Below are positions 10,165-18,671 of a DNA stretch of 64,000 nt, piece by piece; positions within the stretch are counted from its first letter, which is position 1; each line of letters starts with the position of its first letter. The translations under genes and the position numbers were made by a program. Origin of the DNA: Paenibacillus alkaliterrae. GTDB taxonomy: Bacteria > Bacillota > Bacilli > Paenibacillales > Paenibacillaceae. The notes under the pieces were generated by a model, which made no database searches, had not been told where the DNA came from, and saw nothing but the letters and a program-made list of their open reading frames with translations. The stretch is from assembly GCF_021532375.1 (NCBI RefSeq), contig NZ_JAKGAP010000042.1, positions 1 through 64,000 on the forward strand, read 5' to 3'.

Positions 10165-10845
10165 ATGTCCGATCAGAAGATACCCGAGGAAAAGCTGCTT
10201 CAAGCTTATGATCGTATGGAAGCGCCACAGTCATGGATGGTCATGGAAGCAGAGGTCAGCAATCTCGTCCGGCTGCATGACAAGCACAAAGATGAATTTT
10301 GGGGAAGGGAAGGCGTCCAGCTTACGCTTCTGCCCTTCTATTTAAAAGCGGTTATCAATAGCATTAAGGCTTATCCGAGGATGAACGCCGTATGGTCAGC
10401 GCAAGCTGTCGAAATAAAGCCGGGAATTAATCTTGATTTGACGATCATGGCCGGCGATAGATGGGGCGCTGCGTTACTCGAGCATGCCGATCGTATTAGT
10501 CTTGCAGGCTTTGCGCATATTCAGGAAAAAATTCATCGACGCACGAGCGCTAATCCTAGCGCAAATGTCCTTTCAAATATGGGAACTTTCGGAGTGAAAA
10601 TCGTTACGGGCACTGGATCAATTCTTTCTGCTCCAGCCATATCTAAACCGCAAACCGCCAGCTTATCCTTCGAATCGATCATGCAAAGAGCCATATTCGT
10701 GAACGACAGCCTTACCAAAAGCCTCCTTATCAATCTCTGTTTATCGTTTGACCGGCGTGCAGTATACGAAGCTTATTGCGCAAAATTTCTGCAGCTCGTA
10801 AAAAAAAACTTGGAGGAATACGTTCTGGAAGAGCTTATCTATTGA
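10165..10845 (+). CDS. E2-type acyltransferase domain protein lacking the catalytic His
   Basis: 226 residues resembling only the C-terminal catalytic domain of 2-oxoacid dehydrogenase E2 proteins. No lipoyl domain or E1/E3-binding domain is present. The fold is indicated by LSNMGTFGV, GTGSILSAPAISKPQTASLS and the final helix. The E2 active-site motif DHRxxDG reads DRRAVYE, so both the His and the Asp-Gly are lost. Start is the ATG at 10165 after AAAGGTGGG. It is the last gene of the mmg-type operon. It may be structural or regulatory, or may use a different chemistry; function unknown. Confidence 0.7.
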   Translation: MSDQKIPEEKLLQAYDRMEAPQSWMVMEAEVSNLVRLHDKHKDEFWGREGVQLTLLPFYLKAVINSIKAYPRMNAVWSAQAVEIKPGINLDLTIMAGDRWGAALLEHADRISLAGFAHIQEKIHRRTSANPSANVLSNMGTFGVKIVTGTGSILSAPAISKPQTASLSFESIMQRAIFVNDSLTKSLLINLCLSFDRRAVYEAYCAKFLQLVKKNLEEYVLEELIY

Positions 10846-10901
10846 AATTAGGTTAAATCATCGGTTCCTTTACATGCTCGAGCACATAACTTATTGCATA
10901 A

Positions 10902-11129
<228 letters not shown>

Positions 11130-11166
11130 CCATGGCTAAAACTGCGCTTGAAGGAGGAAGCCGGAA

Positions 11167-12099
11167 TTGATAATACTGCTTACCGGCGCAGGGGGACTCG
11201 TAGGAAGAAATCTGATGGAGCAGCGCCAGCTGCAAGGCATTTCCGGAGCATGGCTTACCCCGTCCCGGCAAGAGCTGAATTTGCTTGATTATTCCAGCGT
11301 TTGCAGTTATATCGAAGCTCATAAGCCGGAAATGATTATTCATGCCGCCGGCACGGTAGGCGGCATCCAGGCCAATATGAGGCAGCCGGTTCGGTTTCTG
11401 CTTGATAATTTGGATATGGGCCGCAATATCGTTGCAGCGGCGAGGCGCAGCGGCATAAGAAAGCTCATCAATCTCGGAAGCTCCTGCATGTATCCGAAGG
11501 AAGCGGTCAACCCCTTGCGGGAAGAAATGATTTTGACGGGGGAATTGGAACCTACCAACGAAGGTTATGCGCTTGCCAAAATTACCGTTGCCCGATTATG
11601 CGAATATATCTTTCGTGAAGACCCTGCATTTCAATACAAAACACTCATTCCATGTAATTTGTACGGACGCTGGGATACGTTCGAGCCTGATCGATCGCAT
11701 ATGATTCCTGCCGCAATCCATAAGATACATGAAGCAAAAACGACGGGAAATCCCGTCGTGATTTGGGGAGAAGGCGGGGCGAGAAGAGAGTTTATGTATG
11801 CCGGCGATCTTGCACTTTGCCTGCTTAGAGCCGTCGAACAATTCGATACTCTGCCTTCGGTCATGAACGTAGGCATCGGGTCCGATTACAGCATTAATGA
11901 CTACTATCGGATCATTGCGGATATCGTCGGGTATGATGGGGCTTTCAACCATGATCTGAGCAAACCGTCCGGGATGCGGCAGAAGGTCGTTTCCATCGCT
12001 AAGCAAATAAGCTGGGGCTGGTCGCCGCGCACCACTTTAGAAGAAGGGCTTCTGAAAACGTACGCTCATTATTTGGAACGGAAGGAGGGAATCTCTTGA
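11167..12099 (+). CDS. GDP-L-fucose synthase-like epimerase/reductase (Fcl/ColC type)
   Basis: Short-chain dehydrogenase of 310 residues with an N-terminal LLTGAGGLVGRNLM NADP-binding motif. The catalytic Tyr-x3-Lys is in NEGYALAKITVARL, and SSCMYP and NLYGRWDTFEPDRSHMIPA are typical of GDP-fucose synthases. It performs 3,5-epimerisation and 4-reduction on a GDP-4-keto-6-deoxyhexose, giving GDP-L-fucose. After the ColD step the same class of enzyme gives GDP-L-colitose. Start is TTG at 11167 after GGAGGAAG. It overlaps the next gene by 4 nt. The colitose alternative rests on the neighbouring dehydratase. Confidence 0.83.
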   Translation: MIILLTGAGGLVGRNLMEQRQLQGISGAWLTPSRQELNLLDYSSVCSYIEAHKPEMIIHAAGTVGGIQANMRQPVRFLLDNLDMGRNIVAAARRSGIRKLINLGSSCMYPKEAVNPLREEMILTGELEPTNEGYALAKITVARLCEYIFREDPAFQYKTLIPCNLYGRWDTFEPDRSHMIPAAIHKIHEAKTTGNPVVIWGEGGARREFMYAGDLALCLLRAVEQFDTLPSVMNVGIGSDYSINDYYRIIADIVGYDGAFNHDLSKPSGMRQKVVSIAKQISWGWSPRTTLEEGLLKTYAHYLERKEGIS

Positions 12100-13283
12100 T
12101 TCGTTATCCACTGGCCAGCAGCTCTTGGGATGAAGCGGAACGCAAAGCGATTGAGAGCGTTATGGACAGCGGCATGTACACAATGGGAAGCGTTACTGCA
12201 CAGTTTGAACTAACGTTTTCGCGATTCGTCGGCAGCAAATACGGCGTTATGGTCAATTCGGGCTCATCAGCTAATCTCTTGGCCGTAGCGGCGCTATTTT
12301 ATACGAATGCCGGCTCTTTGGCAGAGGGCGACGAGGTGATCGTGCCTGCCGTTTCCTGGGCGACAACGTATTATCCACTCTACCAGTATGGCTTGAAGCT
12401 GAAGTTTGTGGACATCGACCGCGATACGTTGAACTATAATCTCGCTGCGCTAAAAGAAGCAGTTACCGAGCAAACCCGCATGATCGTAATCGTAAATTTA
12501 TTGGGAAATCCGAATGACTTTCACGCCATCAAAAAAATCGCCGGAACCCGCAGCATCATTCTGCTGGAGGATAATTGCGAGTCGCTTGGCGCCATATTCG
12601 ATGGGAAGCAGGCCGGAACATTCGGTGTGATAGGAACTTTCAGCTTCTTCTTCAGCCATCATATGTCCACCATGGAAGGCGGAATGATTATAACCGATGA
12701 TGAAGAGCTGTATCATATTTTGCTTAGCCTAAGAGCTCATGGCTGGACAAGGAATCTCCCTAAACTAAACCGCGTGTGCGGTATGAAGAGCGACGATCCC
12801 TTCGAGGAATCCTTCCGCTTCGTCCTGCCGGGCTACAATGTGCGCCCGATGGAGATAAACGCGGCCGTCGGACTGGAGCAATTAAAGAAGCTGCCTGAAT
12901 TTCTGCGAGTGCGCAGGGAAAATGCCGCTTTGTTCCGGCAAAGACTGAAGGATCATCCATGGTTTACGCTGCAACAGGAAATAGGCAGCAGCAGCTGGTT
13001 CGGCTTTTCGATGCTGCTTAAGAAGGAAGCGCCCATCGACCGGACGACGGTTGTCTCTTTCCTGCGGCAGAACGGAATCGAATGCCGGCCGATCGTCGCA
13101 GGAAATTTTACGGGCAATGCAGTGGTCAAACGCTTTAACTACGAAATTCACGGCCAGCTTGAACATGCGGATTTTATTGACCGGAATGGTTTTTTTGTTG
13201 GAAACCATCATTTCAATATAGAGGAGCAAATCGGTGAGTTGCATCGATTATTGGATCGCTTGGAAGAAGGTGGCGAAACATGA
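12096..13283 (+). CDS. ColD-like GDP-4-keto-6-deoxymannose 3-dehydratase (DegT/DnrJ/EryC1 fold)
   Basis: PLP-dependent sugar aminotransferase fold, 395 residues. Aminotransferases of this family carry an internal-aldimine Lys, whereas here the motif is FSFFFSHHMSTMEGG with His188-His189. ColD (GDP-4-keto-6-deoxy-D-mannose 3-dehydratase) likewise has a catalytic His at 188. It has no cysteine cluster like that of RfbH, again as in ColD. Predicted reaction: removal of the C3 hydroxyl of the GDP-linked 4-keto sugar on the way to colitose. Start is TTG at 12096 after GGAGGG; it is coupled to genes on both sides by 4-nt overlaps. Substrate assignment is inferred from motif and context. Confidence 0.8.
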   Translation: MIRYPLASSSWDEAERKAIESVMDSGMYTMGSVTAQFELTFSRFVGSKYGVMVNSGSSANLLAVAALFYTNAGSLAEGDEVIVPAVSWATTYYPLYQYGLKLKFVDIDRDTLNYNLAALKEAVTEQTRMIVIVNLLGNPNDFHAIKKIAGTRSIILLEDNCESLGAIFDGKQAGTFGVIGTFSFFFSHHMSTMEGGMIITDDEELYHILLSLRAHGWTRNLPKLNRVCGMKSDDPFEESFRFVLPGYNVRPMEINAAVGLEQLKKLPEFLRVRRENAALFRQRLKDHPWFTLQQEIGSSSWFGFSMLLKKEAPIDRTTVVSFLRQNGIECRPIVAGNFTGNAVVKRFNYEIHGQLEHADFIDRNGFFVGNHHFNIEEQIGELHRLLDRLEEGGET

Positions 13284-14284
13284 GCAAAATGAAAACTATT
13301 CTGCTTCACAATGTATATGACGAGATGAACCGGAACAATATTGTATTTCAGCCCGATTCGCCTTACAATCGCGACGATTGTCTGATTCATCTCTCTCATT
13401 TAAAAGAGAAGCTGGCCGAGCAGGGTTATGACTTGCAAACCATTGATCAAGGGGATGTGCTGACCTGCGATTATTTGCTGTTCTTCGACATGCCGGCCTT
13501 CATCCCGTCACTGGAGCAATTTTACTTTTTGCAATATATGAAGAGCATAGCCTATCGTAAAAAGATGCTGTTATTTCTTTGGGAGCCGCCCGTCGTAAAC
13601 GAACAAAATTGGACGGCCCGCTATCATGCGTATTTCCAGACCATCTTTACTTGGTATGACGATTTGGCCGGGAACGGCGATTATGTAAAAATACACTATG
13701 TACAGCCTGAGAGACGGTACCAGGGCGCTGCCTTTTCTGAAAAAAAGTTTTGCACGATGATTAATGGCAACCGTTCGTCCAATCATTCGCTGGAGCTTTA
13801 TTCGGAACGTCTAAGAGCGATTCGTTTTTTCGAAACCCATCATCCCGAAGATTTCGAATTGTACGGGTTTGCCTGGGATCAAGCAGACTTCCCCTCATAC
13901 CGGGGAACGATTAAGGAAAAAGGGGATATCTTAAGCAGGTATAAATATGCCGTCTGCTTTGAAAATATGGCCCATGTGAACGGATATATAACCGAAAAAA
14001 TATTCGACTGCTTTCGGGCCGGCTGTGTACCCGTTTATCTTGGTGCAGCTAATATCACAGACTATGTGCCGGAAGGGGCGTTTATTGACTTCCGTAAGTT
14101 TAACGGCTATGAGCAGCTATATATTTTCTTGAAGCAGATAACCGAGGAACAATATCATGTTTATATGGAGCATATTGATCGGTATCTCAAAAGCAGCCTG
14201 TACGCTGAACGGTTTTCCAAAGAAGCGTTCAGCCAAACCGTTGTTGACCGTATCATGGCACTCGACCAGTCAGCCGCGATTTGA
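13280..14284 (+). CDS. GT10 family glycosyltransferase (fucosyltransferase type)
   Basis: 334 residues with the C-terminal half of GT10 alpha-fucosyltransferases: KYAVCFENMAHVNGYITEKI, then FDCFRAGCVPVYLGA and a VPEGAFIDFRKF segment. GT10 enzymes use a GDP-6-deoxysugar donor. Paired with the two preceding GDP-sugar enzymes, the donor is probably GDP-fucose or GDP-colitose. No membrane segment or signal peptide is seen. The start overlaps the previous stop as ATGA. A strong terminator follows immediately, closing this four-gene GDP-sugar unit. Confidence 0.85.
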   Translation: MSKMKTILLHNVYDEMNRNNIVFQPDSPYNRDDCLIHLSHLKEKLAEQGYDLQTIDQGDVLTCDYLLFFDMPAFIPSLEQFYFLQYMKSIAYRKKMLLFLWEPPVVNEQNWTARYHAYFQTIFTWYDDLAGNGDYVKIHYVQPERRYQGAAFSEKKFCTMINGNRSSNHSLELYSERLRAIRFFETHHPEDFELYGFAWDQADFPSYRGTIKEKGDILSRYKYAVCFENMAHVNGYITEKIFDCFRAGCVPVYLGAANITDYVPEGAFIDFRKFNGYEQLYIFLKQITEEQYHVYMEHIDRYLKSSLYAERFSKEAFSQTVVDRIMALDQSAAI

Positions 14285-14331
14285 GCGAAGCTGCACGGAT
14301 CCCCGAGAGGCGCGTGCAGCTTCGCTTTTTT
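14285..14331 (+). terminator. Rho-independent terminator after the GT10 gene
   Basis: A perfect 12-bp stem pairs 14285-14296 with 14314-14325 and is followed by T6. It starts directly after the TGA stop. Confidence 0.92.
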
Positions 14332-14340
14332 CTTCTGTCA

Positions 14341-14931
14341 CTATACTTGTCCTTGAAACAATTCGTTGAAGGTAACTGTACAGCCCGCAGTTTGCGCTGC
14401 ATATTGTATTCTGGCGTATTTAGAGAAATGGCTGGGATTGAAAATGCCGGTAGTACTTGCGGCGATAAGTCTGGTGCCTGAATCGTTGGTCCAGTTGACA
14501 TTATCCGGACTCAATTGCAGCTGCGTTACAAGACCGGTCTCGCAAGAGTTCGAAACACTGATATTGTACTGTTCCAAGGTGATAACGTTTCGTGTACTGG
14601 AAGGAGAAAGTGTAGCGCTGGCTGTTGTTCTTGATGCAGTCGTGTCAGTAATACCCAGATCGCCAAGAAGTATGACCAGACAAGCGGCGGTAGCGTTGCT
14701 CACTTGGGAAAGCAAGCTGGCAGCGACAGGTTGGCTGACTTGGGAAAGCAAGCTGGCGGCGGTAGCTTGGCTGACTTGGGAAAGCAAGCTGGCGGCGGTA
14801 GCTTGGCTGACTTGAACCAGTAAACAAGCGGCCGTCAGGTTTGAAGTAACGGAATTGACTAGTAAGCATGAGGCCGTAAGGTTCGTGATTGTAGCGATAA
14901 AATCAGCAGAAGTCTCAGTAAATACTCTCAT
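14341..14931 (-). CDS. Thr/Ala/Ser-rich repeat protein with C-terminal DUF6385-like domain
   Basis: 196 residues. Residues ~15-85 are about six degenerate 12-residue repeats of the form SxxTAASLLSQV. Residues ~100-196 form a beta-rich domain (ITLEQYNISVSNSCETG, then LQLSPDNVNWTNDSGT) resembling the DUF6385-type domain of Paenibacillus surface proteins. No signal peptide or anchor is seen, as expected for a mother-cell-made spore coat or appendage protein. The ATG at 14931 has an AGGAGAGGAGG site. It is transcribed away from the glycosyltransferase operon. The many Ser/Thr residues make it a candidate glycosylation target, which is inference. Confidence 0.72.
   Translation of the reverse strand: MRVFTETSADFIATITNLTASCLLVNSVTSNLTAACLLVQVSQATAASLLSQVSQATAASLLSQVSQPVAASLLSQVSNATAACLVILLGDLGITDTTASRTTASATLSPSSTRNVITLEQYNISVSNSCETGLVTQLQLSPDNVNWTNDSGTRLIAASTTGIFNPSHFSKYARIQYAAQTAGCTVTFNELFQGQV
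14703..14810. repeat. Three tandem 36-nt repeats inside the repeat protein gene
   Basis: Units start at 14703, 14739 and 14775. The last two are identical over 36 nt; the first differs at a few positions. Each unit encodes 12 residues in frame on the minus strand, so copy number can change without a frameshift. Weaker units flank them on both sides at protein level. Confidence 0.9.
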
Positions 14932-15126
14932 GTTTGTTCCTCCTCTCCTACATATTCCTTATTTGTTTATGCAGTCCTAAGGCAAACTGACTGGGGATTT
15001 CGAATTAAGTGAGGAAAATACTCAACAACCTATTTTTAGAGCAGTAAATGCTTCCAAGTAGCAAGACCTTTCTATTCACATATATATATATACATAGGTT
15101 GGGAATGATTGGAGGCATATAAGACG

Positions 15127-17082
15127 ATGACCTTTCAGCTCTCTGCAATCGCAGTTGTAGAGGATCAAAAAGATATGGAAGCCTGTCCTTTATTTATTCG
15201 GCAATGCGAAGCGATTGCAGATGAAATCATTATCGTTTCGTTGATCCCATTCCAATATGCTCAAGAAGAGATCGAACAATGGGCTGTAACATGGATTGAC
15301 GGCGTTGGTTTAGGTAAATCGGATGCTTTAAATAAAGGATTGGATCAGGCGCAAGGAGTATGGATATTGCGGCTGGATGCAACAGAAAAGCTCTTGGAAC
15401 AGGAAATCTACAGATTGCAAATGTTGGCCAATTGCTTTGAAGAAGAAGGCTTTTGCTTCCCGATAACCGATCGTTCGGAAACCAAATATAACATTCCTTT
15501 CGAAACAAAATTGTTTAGAAATCGGCCCGGTTATCGCTACCAGGGTCAGCTCGTTTGCTGCTTGCCCCTTGAACTTGAGAAAAAAGCGAAACTTGTCTCC
15601 TTCCCAATCTTTCAACCCGGAGATCGGAAATGGCAATCAACAGACCCAAATATCGATCGGATGCTCGACATAAGCTTATGGTTGACCGACTCCATGGAAA
15701 GAGTGCATTTGTCCATTAAACTGGCGAATTGCGGTTTACTTACAGAGGCATTTTGTTTTTGGGAACAGCTGAGAATGGAAGAAGGCCTGCCGCTCCGGTA
15801 TGAAGGATTGCTTTATCAATGGATCGCACAAGCTCTGGAAGAGAACGGACGTTTCAAAGAAGCATTGGATTGCATCAACGATATTTTAATGAAACATTCT
15901 CACGATATGGGACTGCTATTGATAAAAGGAAATTTATTATTTCTTCTTGATGAATGGGATGCCGCGGAGGAATTGCTGCATAATTGCCTTCAATCTGAGT
16001 TCAAATCGGATCATTATATATTAAAACCGGAGGCAGTACGATCTAAGGCATGGTATGCCCTCGGAATGATAAACGAAGCAAAAGATCTTATGGATCAGGC
16101 TATGGTGTACTATGAAAAAAGCTATGAAGCAGACCGCAGCTTCACAGCCCCGCTTTATGCCTGTGCCCGTCTGGTGCATAATCGGCATGGAGAGAGGCAA
16201 TTGCTTGCGCTGCTGGATCAAATGATTTGCGAACCTGACGGGCAACAGCAGCAGCTTTTACACGCAAATATTTTATTCAAGGAACGTCTGTACAAGAAAG
16301 CCAAGGATGCTGCGGAAAACGGATGGCGATCGTCGCCTGCACAAAGGGATGCCGCTATGATGATCATCGCTGACAGTGTGCTGATGCTGGGCAAACCTAA
16401 CGATGCAATCTTGTCTTACACGAAAATTTCAGAGCAGAGCACCTGTTATGATTCAGCATTGCTGCGAACCTGCCTGACCTATTGGGTCCTGGCAGAATGG
16501 AATAAAGCGATGGAATGTCTTGCCATCCTTCATAAACGTCATGCATACGAAGGTTCTTCTTCCGTTATTATCTATATGGCGATCCATCATTTGTTATCCG
16601 GAGAACAAACAGCTGCTGCAAATGTGGGAGAGCAAGCTTTTATCAAGAGCGAAGACGAATTCAAACACATTGTCCGTTGTTTTCTTCATTTGAAACGAAA
16701 TGATCTCATTGTATCTCTTATTCCGTTGTTTGAAAAAAACGTTTATATGTACCCCGCTGCAGCAAAACTGTTCTACGAATACGGTCAATTCCGTTATGCG
16801 GACCGATTTGCTTCCAAGGTGCTTGAGCTGGATCCGGAGCATGAGAAAATGGGAATTCTTTTTTTGCAATCCAAAAAAGAACAAAAAAAGGAATATGAAG
16901 CGGCGCAATGGCTAAGTCTCCGTCTAGGCGAAATGATGACATCACCGCAAAGATATATGCAGTATGTTGACATCCTTCAGGATTGGGCATTGACGATTCT
17001 GAGCATGGGAATACGCGATTATCCGCAGGATGAATCGTTGAAGCGTTTATATCAAGCAGCAAAGGAGCTGCAGCCTGAATGA
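15127..17082 (+). CDS. TPR protein with a degenerate GT2 domain
   Basis: 651 residues. The first ~110 have the outline of a GT2 domain, including CEAIADEIIIVS and LGKSDALNKGLDQA. The nucleotide-binding DTGSxD segment is missing, and the DxD-type motif reads RLDATE instead of LDADE. The rest is helical TPR-like repeats. Start is the ATG at 15127 behind TTGGAGGC; the in-frame TTG at 15109 overlaps that site. It leads the operon 15127-28429 and overlaps the next gene by 4 nt. It is probably a non-catalytic scaffold or acceptor-recognition subunit for its active paralogues. Confidence 0.72.
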   Translation: MTFQLSAIAVVEDQKDMEACPLFIRQCEAIADEIIIVSLIPFQYAQEEIEQWAVTWIDGVGLGKSDALNKGLDQAQGVWILRLDATEKLLEQEIYRLQMLANCFEEEGFCFPITDRSETKYNIPFETKLFRNRPGYRYQGQLVCCLPLELEKKAKLVSFPIFQPGDRKWQSTDPNIDRMLDISLWLTDSMERVHLSIKLANCGLLTEAFCFWEQLRMEEGLPLRYEGLLYQWIAQALEENGRFKEALDCINDILMKHSHDMGLLLIKGNLLFLLDEWDAAEELLHNCLQSEFKSDHYILKPEAVRSKAWYALGMINEAKDLMDQAMVYYEKSYEADRSFTAPLYACARLVHNRHGERQLLALLDQMICEPDGQQQQLLHANILFKERLYKKAKDAAENGWRSSPAQRDAAMMIIADSVLMLGKPNDAILSYTKISEQSTCYDSALLRTCLTYWVLAEWNKAMECLAILHKRHAYEGSSSVIIYMAIHHLLSGEQTAAANVGEQAFIKSEDEFKHIVRCFLHLKRNDLIVSLIPLFEKNVYMYPAAAKLFYEYGQFRYADRFASKVLELDPEHEKMGILFLQSKKEQKKEYEAAQWLSLRLGEMMTSPQRYMQYVDILQDWALTILSMGIRDYPQDESLKRLYQAAKELQPE

Positions 17083-18671
17083 GCGGAGATGTATTGCTAA
17101 GTTTGTGTATGATTGTCAAGGATGAAGAAGAAATGCTCCTGCACTGTCTTAAAAGTGCAGAGGGGGTTGTGGATGAAATGATTGTTATCGATACAGGGTC
17201 CACAGACCATACCGTAGAGATTGCCAAATCAATGGGGGCCAGAGTATACCCGTACAGATGGGATCATGATTTTTCCAGAGCCCGGAACGTGTCCTTGGAA
17301 AGGGCGCGGGGCAAGTGGATTTTGTTTCTCGATGCGGACGAAGAAATTCATCCGGACGATCGGGGAGCGATCCGGACCCTGCTGGCCGAAACGGAAGCTT
17401 CCGGTTATTTGGTGACGATAGAAAGCAAGCTCGAGCATAACGTGGAGAGAGACTATGCGCTTCGATTGTTTCGCAATCACCCCGAACATTATTTTGTGGG
17501 CAGTTTTCATGAACAAATCGGTTCTTCGATCCTTACAGCAAATCCAGAGGCCCAATTTCATCGCACCGGTATCCGTATTTTGCATATGGGATACACAAGC
17601 GAAAGGATGAAAAAGAAAAATAAATCGGCACGGAATCTGGAGATGACGTTAGCGGAATTGAACAAACGGCCGGATGACGGTTTTCTTCAGTTTTGTGTGG
17701 CTCAAGCATACCTTGGACAAGAGAGTCCGGATAGCGCGGGAATAAGGGAAGCGATAAAACATTTGCGCATCGCCGCAGAATTAAGCGATCCTAATGCCAT
17801 GTGGGGGCCGCGGATGTACAAACTGCTGGCAGTAGCTTTGGAGGCTTCCGGACAAACAAGCGAGGCGCTTGAAGTCATGATGAAGGGCATTATCCTGTAT
17901 AAAGAGAGTGCGGAGCTTTACTATTTGCAAGCGAAAATCTTCGAGAAGGTTGGCAAAATGGATCGGGCCATCGGTTCATATATGCAAGGCCTGGAAGTGG
18001 ATCAGAATAACCGGTTGAGCGGACTCGGCCCCGAAATTGAATCAAATGAGCTGCATTTGGCACTAGGCCGGATTTTTGAATTCAAAAATAACGATGCCAA
18101 AGCGATCGAACATTATAAAAAATCGATCGAGTTTAATGCCGGCCGGAAAGAGGCCTATGTACGAATAGGAGCTTTGCTTCTAAAGGGTGGCAGCGTGGAG
18201 TCTGTACAGCAGCTCTTCGAACAATGGGTATCTCCGGAAACGATAGACGGGTTGCAATTTTTGAACCATATATTCGTGCAGTTGAATCGATTGGACGCCG
18301 CGCTTTACTATGTGGAACGAATTTTGGTCATGGAGCCGGCCCGTGATGAAGCTTTAATCTTGGCAGGAAGCTATTTGATTGCGCTTGGCAAATATAACGA
18401 GTCCATACAACGAATGGCTGCGGTCCCGGAAGACAGTATCTATTTCCGCCGATCTATGGTGATGCGCGCAGCAGCATATTGGTTTATGGGGGAAGAAACA
18501 ATGGTCATCAAGCTGCTCCGAACATATGGCGATGCGGCTTTGTATCGTGAGCTGGCTCTATGTTTTATGCAAGAGGCAGCTTTAAGACTTGAAGAAGGGT
18601 TTACAAAAAACAATAACCGGAAGCTGTCGGAGCTGCTTCTAAAGTTACGCGAGGTGATAGCCCATGGCTAA
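17079..18671 (+). CDS. GT2 family glycosyltransferase with TPR tail
   Basis: 530 residues. An intact GT2 domain occupies ~1-230: SLCMIVKDEEEMLLHCL at the N-terminus, then VIDTGSTDHT for nucleotide binding and LFLDADEEIHPDD with the DxD motif. TPR repeats fill the remainder (TSEALEVMMKGIILYKES and later units). No membrane segment is seen. The architecture matches soluble TPR-GT2 proteins that glycosylate proteins or peptides. It is translationally coupled to the genes before and after it. Confidence 0.85.
   Translation: MSGDVLLSLCMIVKDEEEMLLHCLKSAEGVVDEMIVIDTGSTDHTVEIAKSMGARVYPYRWDHDFSRARNVSLERARGKWILFLDADEEIHPDDRGAIRTLLAETEASGYLVTIESKLEHNVERDYALRLFRNHPEHYFVGSFHEQIGSSILTANPEAQFHRTGIRILHMGYTSERMKKKNKSARNLEMTLAELNKRPDDGFLQFCVAQAYLGQESPDSAGIREAIKHLRIAAELSDPNAMWGPRMYKLLAVALEASGQTSEALEVMMKGIILYKESAELYYLQAKIFEKVGKMDRAIGSYMQGLEVDQNNRLSGLGPEIESNELHLALGRIFEFKNNDAKAIEHYKKSIEFNAGRKEAYVRIGALLLKGGSVESVQQLFEQWVSPETIDGLQFLNHIFVQLNRLDAALYYVERILVMEPARDEALILAGSYLIALGKYNESIQRMAAVPEDSIYFRRSMVMRAAAYWFMGEETMVIKLLRTYGDAALYRELALCFMQEAALRLEEGFTKNNNRKLSELLLKLREVIAHG

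Noticed and set aside
14703..14810. Regularly spaced 36-nt repeats that could suggest a CRISPR array
   Set aside because: The repeats are directly tandem with no spacers and encode 12-residue units in frame within a gene.
15070..15105. A TATATA-rich tract that might be a SigK-type promoter of the glycosylation operon
   Set aside because: The CATA-like -10 can be read in several registers and no -35 AC element has correct spacing; too ambiguous to annotate.
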